From positions 62,001-126,000 of the forward strand of contig JAQWJE010000039.1 in the NCBI GenBank assembly GCA_029248525.1: a DNA stretch of 64,000 nt, given 5' to 3'. Below are positions 46,265 to 56,400 of this stretch, one piece after another (position 1 is the first letter of the stretch; the number at the start of each line of letters is the position of its first letter). Both the position numbers and the translations under genes were made by a program. The notes below the pieces were generated by a model, which did not search any database, was not told where the DNA came from, and worked only from the letters and a program-made list of their open reading frames with translations. Origin of the DNA: Candidatus Binatia bacterium (GTDB lineage Bacteria; Desulfobacterota; Binatia; UBA12015).

Positions 46265-46824
46265 GGCTGCTTGATCCAGGCCTTTTGCAAATCCATCTCC
46301 CAGTCGGCCAGCGGTTTACCGACGCGATCCTTTTCGGAAAGAATGGGCTCTCCCACAGGCCAGATTACGCCCACGGCGGGGTCATTCCACAAGAGACAGA
46401 GTTCATGGCTCGGGTCATAGATATCCGAGCATTTATATTCGACCTGCGCCGTGTCGCTGAGGACGCAGAATCCGTGCGCGAAGCCGATGGGTACATAAAT
46501 TTGCCGGAAGTTTTCCGCCGATAATTCAACCGAGAGCCACTCGCCGAAGGTCGACGAATCGGGTCGAATGTCCACGACGACGTCGAGGATCGAGCCTTCG
46601 ATTGCCCGGACCAATTTCGCCTGCGGGTGCGACAGTTGAGCGTGCAGTCCGCGCAAGGTGTCACGACAACTCCGGGAGTGATTGTCCTGAACAAAGGTCG
46701 CCTCGATTCCGGCCTCGAAATAGCGGTCGGCATGGTAGGTCTCGACGAAGAAGCCCCGGTCGTCGCCGTGAACTTTGGGGTCAATCAAAAGGACTCCAGC
46801 AAGTTTTGTTGTGGCGACTTTCAC
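46261..46824 (-). CDS. rmlC: dTDP-4-dehydrorhamnose 3,5-epimerase
   Basis: The 187-residue cupin-fold enzyme has [21 protein letters not shown], the catalytic His in RGLHAQ, and [11 protein letters not shown] with the second active-site region and YKCSDIYDP. It converts dTDP-4-dehydro-6-deoxyglucose to the L-lyxo form. It starts with GTG at 46824, whose bases overlap the rmlA stop (GTGA). No Shine-Dalgarno other than CCGAGGG just before, consistent with translational coupling to rmlA. Confidence 0.96.
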   Translation of the reverse strand: MKVATTKLAGVLLIDPKVHGDDRGFFVETYHADRYFEAGIEATFVQDNHSRSCRDTLRGLHAQLSHPQAKLVRAIEGSILDVVVDIRPDSSTFGEWLSVELSAENFRQIYVPIGFAHGFCVLSDTAQVEYKCSDIYDPSHELCLLWNDPAVGVIWPVGEPILSEKDRVGKPLADWEMDLQKAWIKQP

Positions 46825-47714
46825 CCCTCGGGTCCTTCCTGTGCGAGCATTCGGATGAGGTACTGACCATAGGAGGTCTTGGCTAGCGGCTGGGCGAGTC
46901 TCTCGACGTCCTCGGCCGAGATATAGCCTTTGCGCCAGGCGATCTCCTCGAGGCAAGCCACCTTCAAACCCTGACGTTCCTCGATCGCCTGGATGAAGTT
47001 CCCTGCCTGCAGCAAAGCCTCGTGTGTGCCCGTATCCAGCCAGGCAAGCCCGCGTCCCATGCGTTCGACCTGAAGCGAACCGTCTTCGAGGTATTTGCGA
47101 TTGATGTCGGTGATTTCCAACTCGCCCCGAGGCGAAGGCGCCAGATTCCGGGCCAGGTCCACAATCCGGTGATCGTAAAAATAGAGACCGGTGACAGCCC
47201 ACGAAGACTGCGGGTGCGAGGGCTTCTCTTCCAGACCAACGGCGCTGCCGGAGGAATCGAATTCCACCACCCCGTAGCGCTCGGGGTCCGATACCCAATA
47301 GCCGAATACGGTGGCGCCATCCTCGCGCTGGCTGGCGCGTTGGAGCATGTCGGTAAGCCCCTGTCCGTAAAAAATATTGTCTCCGAGAGCGAGAGCTACG
47401 CGTCCACCCTGAAGAAATTTCTCGCCGATCAGAAATGCCTGAGCGATCCCTTCCGGGCGTTCCTGGACTGCATATTCCAACTTGAGACCGAGTTCGGAGC
47501 CGTCGCCGAGCAACCGCTGGAAGGCGTCTTGCTCGTGAGGCGTCGTGATGACCAGGATCTCGCGAATCGAAGCCAGCATGAGTGTCGACAGAGGGTAATA
47601 GACCATCGGCTTGTCGTAGATGGGCAGCAGCTGCTTGCTGGTGGCGCGAGTAACGGGATGCAGGCGCGTGCCGGCTCCCCCTGCCAGGAGAATTCCGCGA
47701 ATCGGTGTACTCAT
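46821..47714 (-). CDS. rmlA: Glucose-1-phosphate thymidylyltransferase
   Basis: The 297-residue nucleotidyltransferase makes dTDP-glucose, the first step to dTDP-L-rhamnose. The N-terminal [21 protein letters not shown] signature is followed by [23 protein letters not shown], and a C-terminal [17 protein letters not shown]. Length and motifs are standard. ATG 47714 overlaps the rmlB stop by 4 bases (ATGA). Confidence 0.97.
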   Translation of the reverse strand: MSTPIRGILLAGGAGTRLHPVTRATSKQLLPIYDKPMVYYPLSTLMLASIREILVITTPHEQDAFQRLLGDGSELGLKLEYAVQERPEGIAQAFLIGEKFLQGGRVALALGDNIFYGQGLTDMLQRASQREDGATVFGYWVSDPERYGVVEFDSSGSAVGLEEKPSHPQSSWAVTGLYFYDHRIVDLARNLAPSPRGELEITDINRKYLEDGSLQVERMGRGLAWLDTGTHEALLQAGNFIQAIEERQGLKVACLEEIAWRKGYISAEDVERLAQPLAKTSYGQYLIRMLAQEGPEG

Positions 47715-48796
47715 GAGCGACTCCCGAGGCCCAGCCGGGCCCGATCGTATTGGTCTTGTTGTACCTGCTGACACCATTCCGGGTTGTCGAGGTACCATTG
47801 CACCGTCGAGCGAAAGCCCTCACTCACGCCGACCGAAGGCTCCCACTTCAGCTCACGGGCCGCCTTGCTGCCATCAATGGCGTAGCGGCGGTCGTGTCCG
47901 GGGCGGTCGGTCACAAACTTGCGGAGCTCGCGGTAGTCGTTCAGGCCGCGCTTTTGCAAGGATGGATTTTGTGCGGCTGGTCTTTGCTCCTCCAACAGGC
48001 TGCAGAGAGCGTCGATCACCTCGAGATTGGTACGTTCGCCGCCGCCACCCAGATTGTATTTCTCGCCCGGTTGGCCGCGGTGCAGGACGTTCAGAATGCC
48101 GTCGCAATGATCTTCGACGTAGATCCAGTCGCGCACGTTGCTGCCATCGCCGTAGACCGGAAGATCAATGCCCTCGAGGGCGTTCAGGATCATCAAGGGA
48201 ATCAATTTTTCGGGGAACTGGAAAGGGCCGTAGTTATTGGAACAGTTCGTGAGAAGTGTCGGCACGCCGTACGTATGAAACCAGGCGCGCACCAGATGGT
48301 CCGCCGAGGCTTTGCTGGCTGCGTAGGGGGAGTTCGGCGCGTAGGGCGTGGTTTCTGCAAAAGAACCTTCCGGACCGAGACTCCCATAGACTTCGTCCGT
48401 CGAGACGTGCAAAAAACGAAACTGTGCCTGCTCGGAATCGTTCAGCTTGGTCAGGAGTTGTCGGGACGCCTCAAGTAATTGGAAAGTTCCCAGAATATTG
48501 GTTTTCAGAAACTCGTCCGGACTCTCAATCGAGCGATCTACGTGCGATTCGGCTGCAAAATTCAGGATCCAGCGGGGTTTTTCGGCAAGCACCAACGCGC
48601 GGGTCTTGTCGGGGTCAGCGATATCACCTTCGACCACCTCGAGACGTTCCGGATCGAGGCCGGCGAGCGAGATCGGGTTGCCCGCATAGGTGAATTTGTC
48701 GAGGACGAGGATTCGTGCGGCTGTCCTCTGCAAAGCCAGGCGGACAAAATTGGCGCCGATGAATCCGGCTCCGCCTGTGACGAGCATTGTTTCCAT
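47711..48796 (-). CDS. rmlB: dTDP-glucose 4,6-dehydratase
   Basis: The 361-residue extended SDR has the NAD motif [23 protein letters not shown] with the catalytic Thr-Asp-Glu triad, and Tyr-x3-Lys [14 protein letters not shown]. An ATG at 48787, preceded by GGAAAC, would shorten it by 3 residues and is equally possible. It is the first rml gene, 60 bases after the DUF4301 gene on the same strand, and its stop overlaps rmlA. Confidence 0.97.
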   Translation of the reverse strand: METMLVTGGAGFIGANFVRLALQRTAARILVLDKFTYAGNPISLAGLDPERLEVVEGDIADPDKTRALVLAEKPRWILNFAAESHVDRSIESPDEFLKTNILGTFQLLEASRQLLTKLNDSEQAQFRFLHVSTDEVYGSLGPEGSFAETTPYAPNSPYAASKASADHLVRAWFHTYGVPTLLTNCSNNYGPFQFPEKLIPLMILNALEGIDLPVYGDGSNVRDWIYVEDHCDGILNVLHRGQPGEKYNLGGGGERTNLEVIDALCSLLEEQRPAAQNPSLQKRGLNDYRELRKFVTDRPGHDRRYAIDGSKAARELKWEPSVGVSEGFRSTVQWYLDNPEWCQQVQQDQYDRARLGLGSRS

Positions 48797-48856
48797 GCCA
48801 GACGATATACCCGAGGTCCGGGAAGCCTGCCACCGCCGCAGTCGTTTGACTGGCGC

Positions 48857-50410
48857 TCAAGGCAGGGGAGCGTGGCCCTGGCCCAGCAAATCCAGCAGAG
48901 ATTTCACTGGCTGGAACGTCTCTCGAGGCACCTCGACGAACACCGTGGTCCAGCGGGCCATCGACCCATTCCAGAGGCCGGGATGCTCAAGCGCGCGCAG
49001 GTCGCGACCTTCACTGGATTTTTGCGCGACAAATACGGCGTTGTGATCGACGAAGTCGGCCAGACGGAAAGCCTCCCCGTCGGATTTTCGTAATGAGCAG
49101 ACCATATCGGTGGGATTGAAATGCGTGGCGGCATCAAGGTGCCGGGTCTGGCTGACTTCGTCGGGATCAATCTCGGCGGTTTCGACGATCTGCAACGAGA
49201 GACGATGGTCGTCGCCGCGGACCCAGAAGGGGCCGCCTCCGGGGTCTCCCGTATTCGCGACGACGCCACAGACCCGCATGGGGCGGGCGCGGACCTCGGC
49301 AAGGAGTACCTCCTCGCGTGCGTCGCTCTGGATTCCGAGGTCGTTGCGAATGAACTGCGCCGCCTGCGCCCGGAGGTCGGCATCTTCAGGTGCTGCTTTG
49401 AGGCGATCGATCCAGAGCCCCGTGTCCCGCTCCAATTGAGCAAGCAGACCGCCGAGAATCCGTCGCCAGGCCAGAATCTGTGCGCGCCGATCCTCGGGAA
49501 CGATATTGTCGATGTTCTTGATGAAGACAAAGTCCGCGGGCAGTTGGTCGAGGTTTCGAATCAAGGAGCCATGCCCCCCCGGTCGAAAAAGCAGACTCCC
49601 ATCGCGCTGCCGAAATAATTCGCCATTTTCGTCCAGAGCAATGGTGTCTGTGGCCATTGACTGAGTCGAGAAGCTGACGTCGAGCCGGGATTGAGAGGAT
49701 GCTTCGACTGCGGCGCGTCTGAGATCGAGTGTCTCGCTGAAGCGCTGCTGGTGTTGCGGTGAGACCGTGAAGTGACATCGCGCGAGACCGCTCTTGTCGG
49801 GCAGGAGCTCGGCAGCTTCTCGGAGATGTTCTTCGAAGGCCGTCCGAGCGCCGGAGGCGTAAAGGTGAAATGGGAGCAGCCCCTTTGGTTCCGCTGGAAG
49901 GTTGAGGCCGGTCGGCTCGAGGAGAATGCGGGCCAGCTGCGTATAGTCGCCCTGCGCCAACTGTTCAGCCAGTGGGGGTGCCTCCGTCTTGCAAGCCTGG
50001 CGCAGGGCTTCCCGGATGGCCAGATGATCGATCTGCTCGAACATGGTGAGGAGATCGTGGTCTTCCTCGTAGTTGGATGCGTGCAGGCTGGAACGACTCA
50101 GGGGCCGCCCGCTGCTCAACGCGGCCAGAAAGCTCTTGAACATTCGGGAGGCGGCGCCGGAGGCGGGTACAAAAGAGAGATAGCGGCCGCTCATGGCGGC
50201 GCGATCGAACTCGGCGCTGCAGGCCTCCTTCTCGGCTTCGGATAGTTGCCGAATGCCATCGCCGAGAGTCGCCGGCCGATCCAGGTCCCGATAAGTCGCT
50301 CGACCCGCGAGCAGGGCCCGCTGCCGCTCGATCTCGTCCGGGGAGAGTTCGTGCGCTTCGATGAGCGCATGGTCGGCGTCGCTGAGCTTGAGGGGCCGTC
50401 TATCAATCAT
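48857..50410 (-). CDS. DUF4301 family protein, putative nucleotidyltransferase-like
   Basis: A 517-residue soluble protein. Its N-terminal third has SFVPASGAASRMFKSFLAAL (about 68-87), the best-known DUF4301 stretch, which resembles the xxGGxGxRM loop of sugar nucleotidyltransferases. RPGGHGSLIRNLDQLPADFVFIKNIDNIVPEDRR in the middle resembles the NIDN loop of UDP-sugar pyrophosphorylases. No signal peptide or membrane segment. Function is unassigned. It lies upstream of rmlBACD on the same strand and only 60 bases away, so a shared transcript and a role in sugar-nucleotide metabolism are plausible. ATG 50410 lacks a good Shine-Dalgarno. It diverges from a TetR gene over 97 bases. Confidence 0.8.
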   Translation of the reverse strand: MIDRRPLKLSDADHALIEAHELSPDEIERQRALLAGRATYRDLDRPATLGDGIRQLSEAEKEACSAEFDRAAMSGRYLSFVPASGAASRMFKSFLAALSSGRPLSRSSLHASNYEEDHDLLTMFEQIDHLAIREALRQACKTEAPPLAEQLAQGDYTQLARILLEPTGLNLPAEPKGLLPFHLYASGARTAFEEHLREAAELLPDKSGLARCHFTVSPQHQQRFSETLDLRRAAVEASSQSRLDVSFSTQSMATDTIALDENGELFRQRDGSLLFRPGGHGSLIRNLDQLPADFVFIKNIDNIVPEDRRAQILAWRRILGGLLAQLERDTGLWIDRLKAAPEDADLRAQAAQFIRNDLGIQSDAREEVLLAEVRARPMRVCGVVANTGDPGGGPFWVRGDDHRLSLQIVETAEIDPDEVSQTRHLDAATHFNPTDMVCSLRKSDGEAFRLADFVDHNAVFVAQKSSEGRDLRALEHPGLWNGSMARWTTVFVEVPRETFQPVKSLLDLLGQGHAPLP

Positions 50411-50507
50411 GTGCGAGCGAGATAACACGTCGGGTGGGCCCGGGAAATGGGTTCGTTTTGGCCGTGGCGTGCTGTTTGGTAGATGGATAGCTTCTGGTGC
50501 CCCAACC

Positions 50508-51143
50508 ATGAGCAATGACAAGGAATTGATATCCACAGACCCGGAGGATGGCGGTGGAACTGCCACTCGAATTCTGGATGCTGCGGAAGGGCTGTTTGCG
50601 GACGCGGGCTTCGCGGGGGTGTCGGTGCGGGAGATTGCCGGCGCGGTGGGCTTGAATCAGGCGAGCATTTATAACCATTTCTCGAGCAAGCGAGCACTCT
50701 ACGAGGCGGTTCTCGATCGCGGCTTTACACCCCTGCGCGATACTCTTGCGGCCGCAGCCCTGTCTCTTGACGAACCGGGGGCCGGAGACCGACTTTTGGA
50801 AGAGCTCTCGGAGCAGCTTTGGCGCTCACCGAATCTGCCTCGACTGATCCAACGCGAAATTCTCGATGACGGAGAATATCTCGAACGTCTGTCAGAGCAG
50901 TGGTTGCGGCCAATTTACGAAGAAGGTCGAGCCGCGATGGAGAAATCCGCCTGGGCGGCCAGCTGGGATAGTGATTCTGACTCTTTGATCATCCTTCTGA
51001 TGTACCACTTGATTTTTGGGTACTTTTTCTCGGCTCCGCTGACCCGACGGGTTCTTGGCGTCGAACCGTCATCGGAGGCGATGCGCCATCGTCAGATCGA
51101 GTTTCTGAAGCTGGCGGCGCAACGCCTCATGGTCACACGCTGA
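50508..51143 (+). CDS. TetR-family transcriptional regulator
   Basis: A 211-residue protein with the N-terminal helix-turn-helix TRILDAAEGLFADAGFAGVSVREIAGAVGLNQASIYNHFSSKRALYEAVL at about 20-68. The C-terminal part is alpha-helical and binds an unknown ligand. It diverges from the DUF4301-rml operon and is the obvious candidate regulator for it, or for itself; no clear operator palindrome was found in the 97-base gap. It converges with gltA after 55 bases. Confidence 0.92.
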   Translation: MSNDKELISTDPEDGGGTATRILDAAEGLFADAGFAGVSVREIAGAVGLNQASIYNHFSSKRALYEAVLDRGFTPLRDTLAAAALSLDEPGAGDRLLEELSEQLWRSPNLPRLIQREILDDGEYLERLSEQWLRPIYEEGRAAMEKSAWAASWDSDSDSLIILLMYHLIFGYFFSAPLTRRVLGVEPSSEAMRHRQIEFLKLAAQRLMVTR

Positions 51144-51198
51144 AGCGGCTGACGACCCACTTTTTTGCGGATCGCATTCCGCTTGGAGGTAAAGGGGC

Positions 51199-52524
51199 CT
51201 AGATAGCGCCCTTGATCTCGGTTTCGCCGGGTCCGACCTCGGTTCGCTGTTCCAACGAGACGTAGTCCCGCGGAGCAGCCCCGATATAGAGTTGTTTGGG
51301 TCGGACAATCCGCATATTCGGATCGTCGAGCGCTTCCGCCCATTGCGCCACCCAACCGGAGGTGCGGGCGATCGCGAAAAGGACCGTGAACATATTGGTC
51401 GGAAAGCCCATCGCTTCATAGATGATTCCCGAGTAGAAATCGACGTTCGGGTAGAGCTTCCTCTTGATGAAATACTCGTCTTCGAGAGCGATCCGTTCCA
51501 ACTCGAGGGCGATGTCGATGATCGGGTTTTTGCCGGTAGCCTCGAAGACCTGATAGGCGATCTGCTTGATGATCTTCGCTCGCGGGTCGTAGTTCTTGTA
51601 GACACGGTGTCCGAAACCTTCGAGTCGCAACTCACCGTCCTTGACCCTTTTGATCATCTCGGGCACACGATTGACCGAGCCGATCTCGCGCAACATGCGC
51701 ACGGCAGCTTCGTTGGCACCGCCGTGCCGCGGTCCGGACAACGCGGCGGCGGCCGCGGCGACCACAGAGTAGGGATCGGCATGCGAACTGCCGACGGTGC
51801 GTGCGGCTGTCGCCGAGCAATTCTGCTCATGGTCGGCATGGAGAATGAAGAGCACGTCGAGAGCCCGCTCCAAAATTGGGTCCGGACGGTACTTCAGTTC
51901 GGTCATCTTGAAGAGCATGGAGAGGAAGTTGCCGGTGTAGGACAATTCGTTGTCGGGCGAAACGTAGGGGAGGCCCTTGGAATGTCGGAATGCCATCGCG
52001 GCGATGGTCGGAATTTTTGCGATCAGGCGACGCGTTTGCACGCGTCGGGACTCATCATCACCGATGTCCTTTGCTTCCGGATAAAACGTCGAGAGTGCGC
52101 CGACGGTGCCGATCAGAATCCCCATGGGGTGGGCATCGTAGCGGAAGCCCTCGATAAAGTTTTTCACGTTCTCGTGCACAATGGTGTGCATTTTGAGGTT
52201 GTGTTCCCACATCGAGAGATGAGTTGGGGACGGGAGTTCGCCCTTCACGATCAGATAGGCCGTTTCGAGATAGGTCGATTTTTCCGCTATTTGCTCGATC
52301 GGGTATCCGCGGTACCGCAAGATGCCCTTCTCGCCGTCGATATAACTTACGGCGCTGCGGCAGGCGGCCGTGTTGGCCAGCGCCGGGTCGAAACTGACCA
52401 GACCGGGACTGTCGTCGTCCAGGCGAATCTGGGACAGGTCGGAGGCCTGAATGGAGTTCTCGTCGATCGGGAGCTCAAACTGCTTGCCAGTTCGATTGTC
52501 TGTAACGGTAAGGGTATCGGGCAT
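51199..52524 (-). CDS. gltA: Citrate synthase (type II, hexameric class)
   Basis: The 441-residue enzyme condenses oxaloacetate and acetyl-CoA at the entry of the citric acid cycle. The catalytic residues are visible: His in LHADHEQNCSAT, His in GFGHRVYKNYDPRA, and Asp in YPNVDFYSG. The long N-terminal region (about 40 extra residues) marks the larger Gram-negative type, which is often inhibited by NADH. Starts at ATG with PDTLTVTDN. The sufT-like gene ends 6 bases upstream, so both are one transcript. Confidence 0.97.
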   Translation of the reverse strand: MPDTLTVTDNRTGKQFELPIDENSIQASDLSQIRLDDDSPGLVSFDPALANTAACRSAVSYIDGEKGILRYRGYPIEQIAEKSTYLETAYLIVKGELPSPTHLSMWEHNLKMHTIVHENVKNFIEGFRYDAHPMGILIGTVGALSTFYPEAKDIGDDESRRVQTRRLIAKIPTIAAMAFRHSKGLPYVSPDNELSYTGNFLSMLFKMTELKYRPDPILERALDVLFILHADHEQNCSATAARTVGSSHADPYSVVAAAAAALSGPRHGGANEAAVRMLREIGSVNRVPEMIKRVKDGELRLEGFGHRVYKNYDPRAKIIKQIAYQVFEATGKNPIIDIALELERIALEDEYFIKRKLYPNVDFYSGIIYEAMGFPTNMFTVLFAIARTSGWVAQWAEALDDPNMRIVRPKQLYIGAAPRDYVSLEQRTEVGPGETEIKGAI

Positions 52525-52530
52525 CCTAAT

Positions 52531-53097
52531 TTACTCCATGCCTAGTTTCGCGCGGCCTTCCGGCGAGATCATATTCGGGTTCCAAACGGGAGCCCAGACG
52601 ATTTCAACTTCTGCTTCTTCCACTCCGGGAATATTGAGGATTTTGTAACGCGCATCGGCCGCAATGGTGTCTCCCATCCCGCATCCGGGCGCGGTCAGGG
52701 TCATTTTGACATCGACCTTATGGCGTCCCTCATCGATCGGTTCGGCACTCAGGTCATAGACGAGCCCCAGATCCACGATGTTGACGGGAATTTCAGGATC
52801 GTAGCAGGTCCGCAGTTCAACCCAGATGCGCGACTCCAACTCTTCCCCGGCGAGAGGATCTTCGGTGGATGCCGGTGCTTCGGGAGCGGCTTCCCGTTTT
52901 TGCCCAACAGCGTCGGCATCTCTCTCGGATATGCGGACCAAGCCGCCATAATCCGGCACGCTGAGGGTGTAGGAGCTGCCCAGGGCCTGCGTGATTACCG
53001 CGCGGGTTCCCTTGGGGATCAGGACGGTGTGCCCGGCGGGCACAATCACGGCTTCACAATCTCGTGAAAGTTCGATCCAATCGGTTGATTCACTCAT
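52531..53097 (-). CDS. sufT: SufT-type DUF59 (MIP18) iron-sulfur assembly protein
   Basis: The 188-residue protein has an N-terminal segment VIVPAGHTVLIPKGTRAVITQALGSSYTLSV, typical of SufT, and a C-terminal DUF59 domain: RTCYDPEIPVNIVDLGLVYDL, MTLTAPGCGMGD (with the metal-binding Cys) and VEIVWAPVWNPNMISPEGRAKLG. It supports maturation of iron-sulfur proteins. ATG 53097 is chosen over earlier in-frame codons because residues before it are not conserved and GGAATC lies upstream. Being 6 bases before gltA, it is probably in a transcript with citrate synthase. The rest of a suf operon is not in the window. Confidence 0.9.
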   Translation of the reverse strand: MSESTDWIELSRDCEAVIVPAGHTVLIPKGTRAVITQALGSSYTLSVPDYGGLVRISERDADAVGQKREAAPEAPASTEDPLAGEELESRIWVELRTCYDPEIPVNIVDLGLVYDLSAEPIDEGRHKVDVKMTLTAPGCGMGDTIAADARYKILNIPGVEEAEVEIVWAPVWNPNMISPEGRAKLGME

Positions 53098-53450
53098 TTG
53101 GTCTGATTCCCGATGTTGGCGAGAGAAAAGTGCATTTTCGCTCGGCTTTTCGAGGGGCCACCTGGTCAAAACGACGAACAACCCGGGGGAAGCCCTCACC
53201 GGTAGCTTACCGAACGCGGCCCCTTGTTGCCACTTTTGGGGATTTCATCAGCCGATTTATAGAGTGCGACATAGTGCTTGCCGATCGAGTCGACGGGCCC
53301 ATCGGAACATGTATTGCCCGGAGGGCATCTGGCCGATAGTCTCTCCGAGTTCCGTTGTTTTCGTTCACTTTTTCCATGGCTTCGATCTTCCAGATATCAC
53401 CTGCCTCGGCTTTGGACTCGATGCGCCCCGAGCGCTGAGGGAATCCGTTC
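53098..53450. other. Intergenic region between sufT and the fusion gene
   Basis: This 353-base stretch lies between divergent genes. It holds no supported gene; frames on both strands give short, arginine-rich products. It presumably contains the promoters of both neighbours. I found no clear -10/-35 pair, tRNA or terminator in it. Confidence 0.5.
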
Positions 53451-56400
53451 ATGAACATGCTGCTCCAGTTCCTCGCCATCGTTGTTTTGATGGTGCTTAC
53501 CAATCGCTTTGTGGGAGAACCTCTCAAGAACCGCCTGAGCGGTTTCTTCAAACTGCTCCTTACAGTCGGGATGGTCTACCACCTGCTGCTCTGGCCAGTG
53601 AGCGATGGAGCCGGGGAGAAGGTCCCCGCCTGGGATCTGATGGTCGATCTGCTCCGGAATATCGATCCCGTCGTCTTCTGGACTTTCGCCGGAATCGGCG
53701 CTGTCGTCCGTTTTCTCGGCGTGGTCGCCTCGATGTATCGTTGGCAATTGGTACTTCGGGGCCAGAGGATCGAACTCCCGTTTTGGCATATTCTGGGAGC
53801 TTTTCTTATCGGCCGTGCGATCGGCTTCTTTCTACCCAGCACGGCCGGGTTGGACGGCTACAAGCTCTATGATGCATCGAGGTTCAGCGGGCGCACCGTC
53901 GAGGTAACGGCGGGAACCGTGTTGGAGAAGGTTCTTGGAATTACGGGAATCTTCCTTACCTATCTTGTGGCTCTGCCCTTCGGAATGTCGATATTCGGGG
54001 AGAATGCTCTGACGGTGGCGATGATCACGGTGCCGTTGGCTTTGGGCATCATTGCCGGGCTGCTGACCCTTTTATGGTTCCCCGGGGTCATCCAGTGGGT
54101 CATCGAGACGGTTCCAATCCCCGCCAAGGCCCAGATCCAGGGCGTGATTCTGCGAACCTCGGCGGCGGCTGCCGCCTATCGTAACCAGAAGCCGCTGGTT
54201 CTCTTGATGTTGTTGATGAGTTTTCTCGTGCATTTCTGCACCGCGGCGATGTATTTCTTCATGGCGATTGCCGTTGGTGCCGGGGCGGAGGCCGTGTTCT
54301 GGCCCGTCGTGTTCGGCTCGGCGATCCAGATTTTCGCTACCGTCATCGGGCCCACGATCGGCGGGATCGGCATTCGAGAAGCGGCTCAGGTCCTGACGCT
54401 AGGCGCTTTGCTGGGCCCGATCGTCGCTGCCGTTTCCGCAACTCTCGGTTTTTGGGTAGGCGAGGTTCCAACTCTCTTCGGGTTTGTGTTCTGGATGGTG
54501 CGCGGCCCCGATTATACGCCGAGCTATTGTCGCGTGAACGGCGAACAAGTGGACTACGAGGAAACCGCGCGGATGGCGGTGGAACTCGAGAGCACCGGCG
54601 AGCGCGAGGCGCGTGAAGCCCTCGAGGCGGCAGGAGAATCGTCGAGCGCAGCCGTTCTCCCGCAGCCGAGACGGCTATTTCTGGCGGCCGGTTTGGGTAT
54701 GGGTGCGGGCATTCTCGCCGGGATCCTGATTGGTTGTGTTGAGGCCGCGGTGATTGGCTCGGGCGGATTCGGTCCGGAATCTCAGGTGCTCTGGTATGGT
54801 CCGCTTGTCTACGCTCTGATCCTCGGTGGTTTGGGCACGGCGGGCGGCGCCGTCCTGAGCGTCCTTCCCATGCGCGAGGAGGAAGTGCGCGGGTGGGTTC
54901 CTACCCTCGGATTTGCGGCTACTTTGGTCCCGCTGGGGTTGGCCGTTCTGCTGTTCCGGGTTCGGCGGGATGTCTATCTCGAGCAAATGCCCCCGCTTCC
55001 GGTTTTATTGGCGATCCTGGGCGGGGCTGCTGTGCTGGCCATCGTGATTCTCGCTTTCGGTCGCCGTTTTTTCCGGTCGCCGCTGGGCGCAGTCGCACGG
55101 CCGGGGCCCGCGATTTTACTTCTCCTCACCGTGATGGGCGCCGGAGCGATTTTCGGGCCGAGCGAAACGACGGCCATTGTCGAGGTCCGCGACGAGATTC
55201 CGGAGCACCTGAAAGATCGCCCCAATGTCGTTCTGGTCATCGCCGATACTCTGCGGGCGGATCATCTCGGTTCCTACGGGGATACCCGTGGGCTGACACC
55301 CAACCTCGATGCCATGGCAGATGAGGGAACCGTTTGGCAGGCGTTTGGGCAGTCCTCCTGGACCAAGCCCTCGGTGGCGACGATTCTCACGTCTCTATAT
55401 GCGGCCTCGCACGGGGCGATGAGCAAACCTGCGATTTTACCGGATGTGGTCACGATTGCGGATGCCCTTCAGAGTGAAGGCTATGCGACCTCCGGCTTTG
55501 TTTCGAATATCAACCTCGCACCTTCATTCAACTTCCAGCAAGGGTTCGATGAATACACATATTACGCGCCGGACTATCTCTTTGGTGCCGAGGAATCTTC
55601 GTCGAAGCTGGTGATCTACAGCATTCTGCGCGTCGTGAATTTCAAGATGCAGAAATCCCAGTGGGTGGAGCAGTACTATCAAGATTCCCGGACCGTCAAT
55701 GCGGATGCCCTCGAGTGGTTGTCTCGACATAAGGACGACCGATTCTTCACCTTGATCCATTATATGGATCCGCACGATCCATATTTTGTGCATCCCTACG
55801 AAGGCCGCGGCATCGCACGCGTCGACAACCAGAATCCGGACCCGGATCAGGCAACGGAAATGCTGGAGCTCTATGCCGGAGAAATTCAGTACATGGACGA
55901 GAGCTTCGGTGCGCTTCGCGACCAGCTGCGCGAGCACGGTATCTATGACAATACCCTGATCGTATTTACCGCCGACCATGGCGAGGAGTTCCAGGAACAT
56001 GGTGGCTGGTGGCACGGAACGACGCTCTATGAGGAGCAGGTTGCGGTGCCATTGATTGCTAAATTTCCCGCCGGAAGTCTGGTGCCAGCGAGGCCCGGGG
56101 GCGTTGGTCGGCTGCTTGACGTTGCCCCGACGATTCTGGCGGCTTCGGGCATCGAGATTCCTGCCGAGTGGCAGGGTGCTGATCTGGCGCTGCCGATCCC
56201 CTCGAACCGAGTGGCTTTCGCGGAAGAGGATCACGAAGGCAATATTATCACGGCGGTCCGGAATGCGCGGCTGAAGTTGATCCGCGCCAATCCGGGCAAC
56301 CCCCGAGGCCTCCCGGAAGTTGAGCTCTTTGATCTGCAGAAAGACCCCGGCGAGCAACTGGATATCGCTGCGGATCGGCGTATCGAAGTCGAGGATCTGG

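Noticed and set aside
51292-52545. 417-codon plus-strand frame opposite citrate synthase
   Set aside because: Antisense shadow; the minus strand holds all catalytic residues of citrate synthase.
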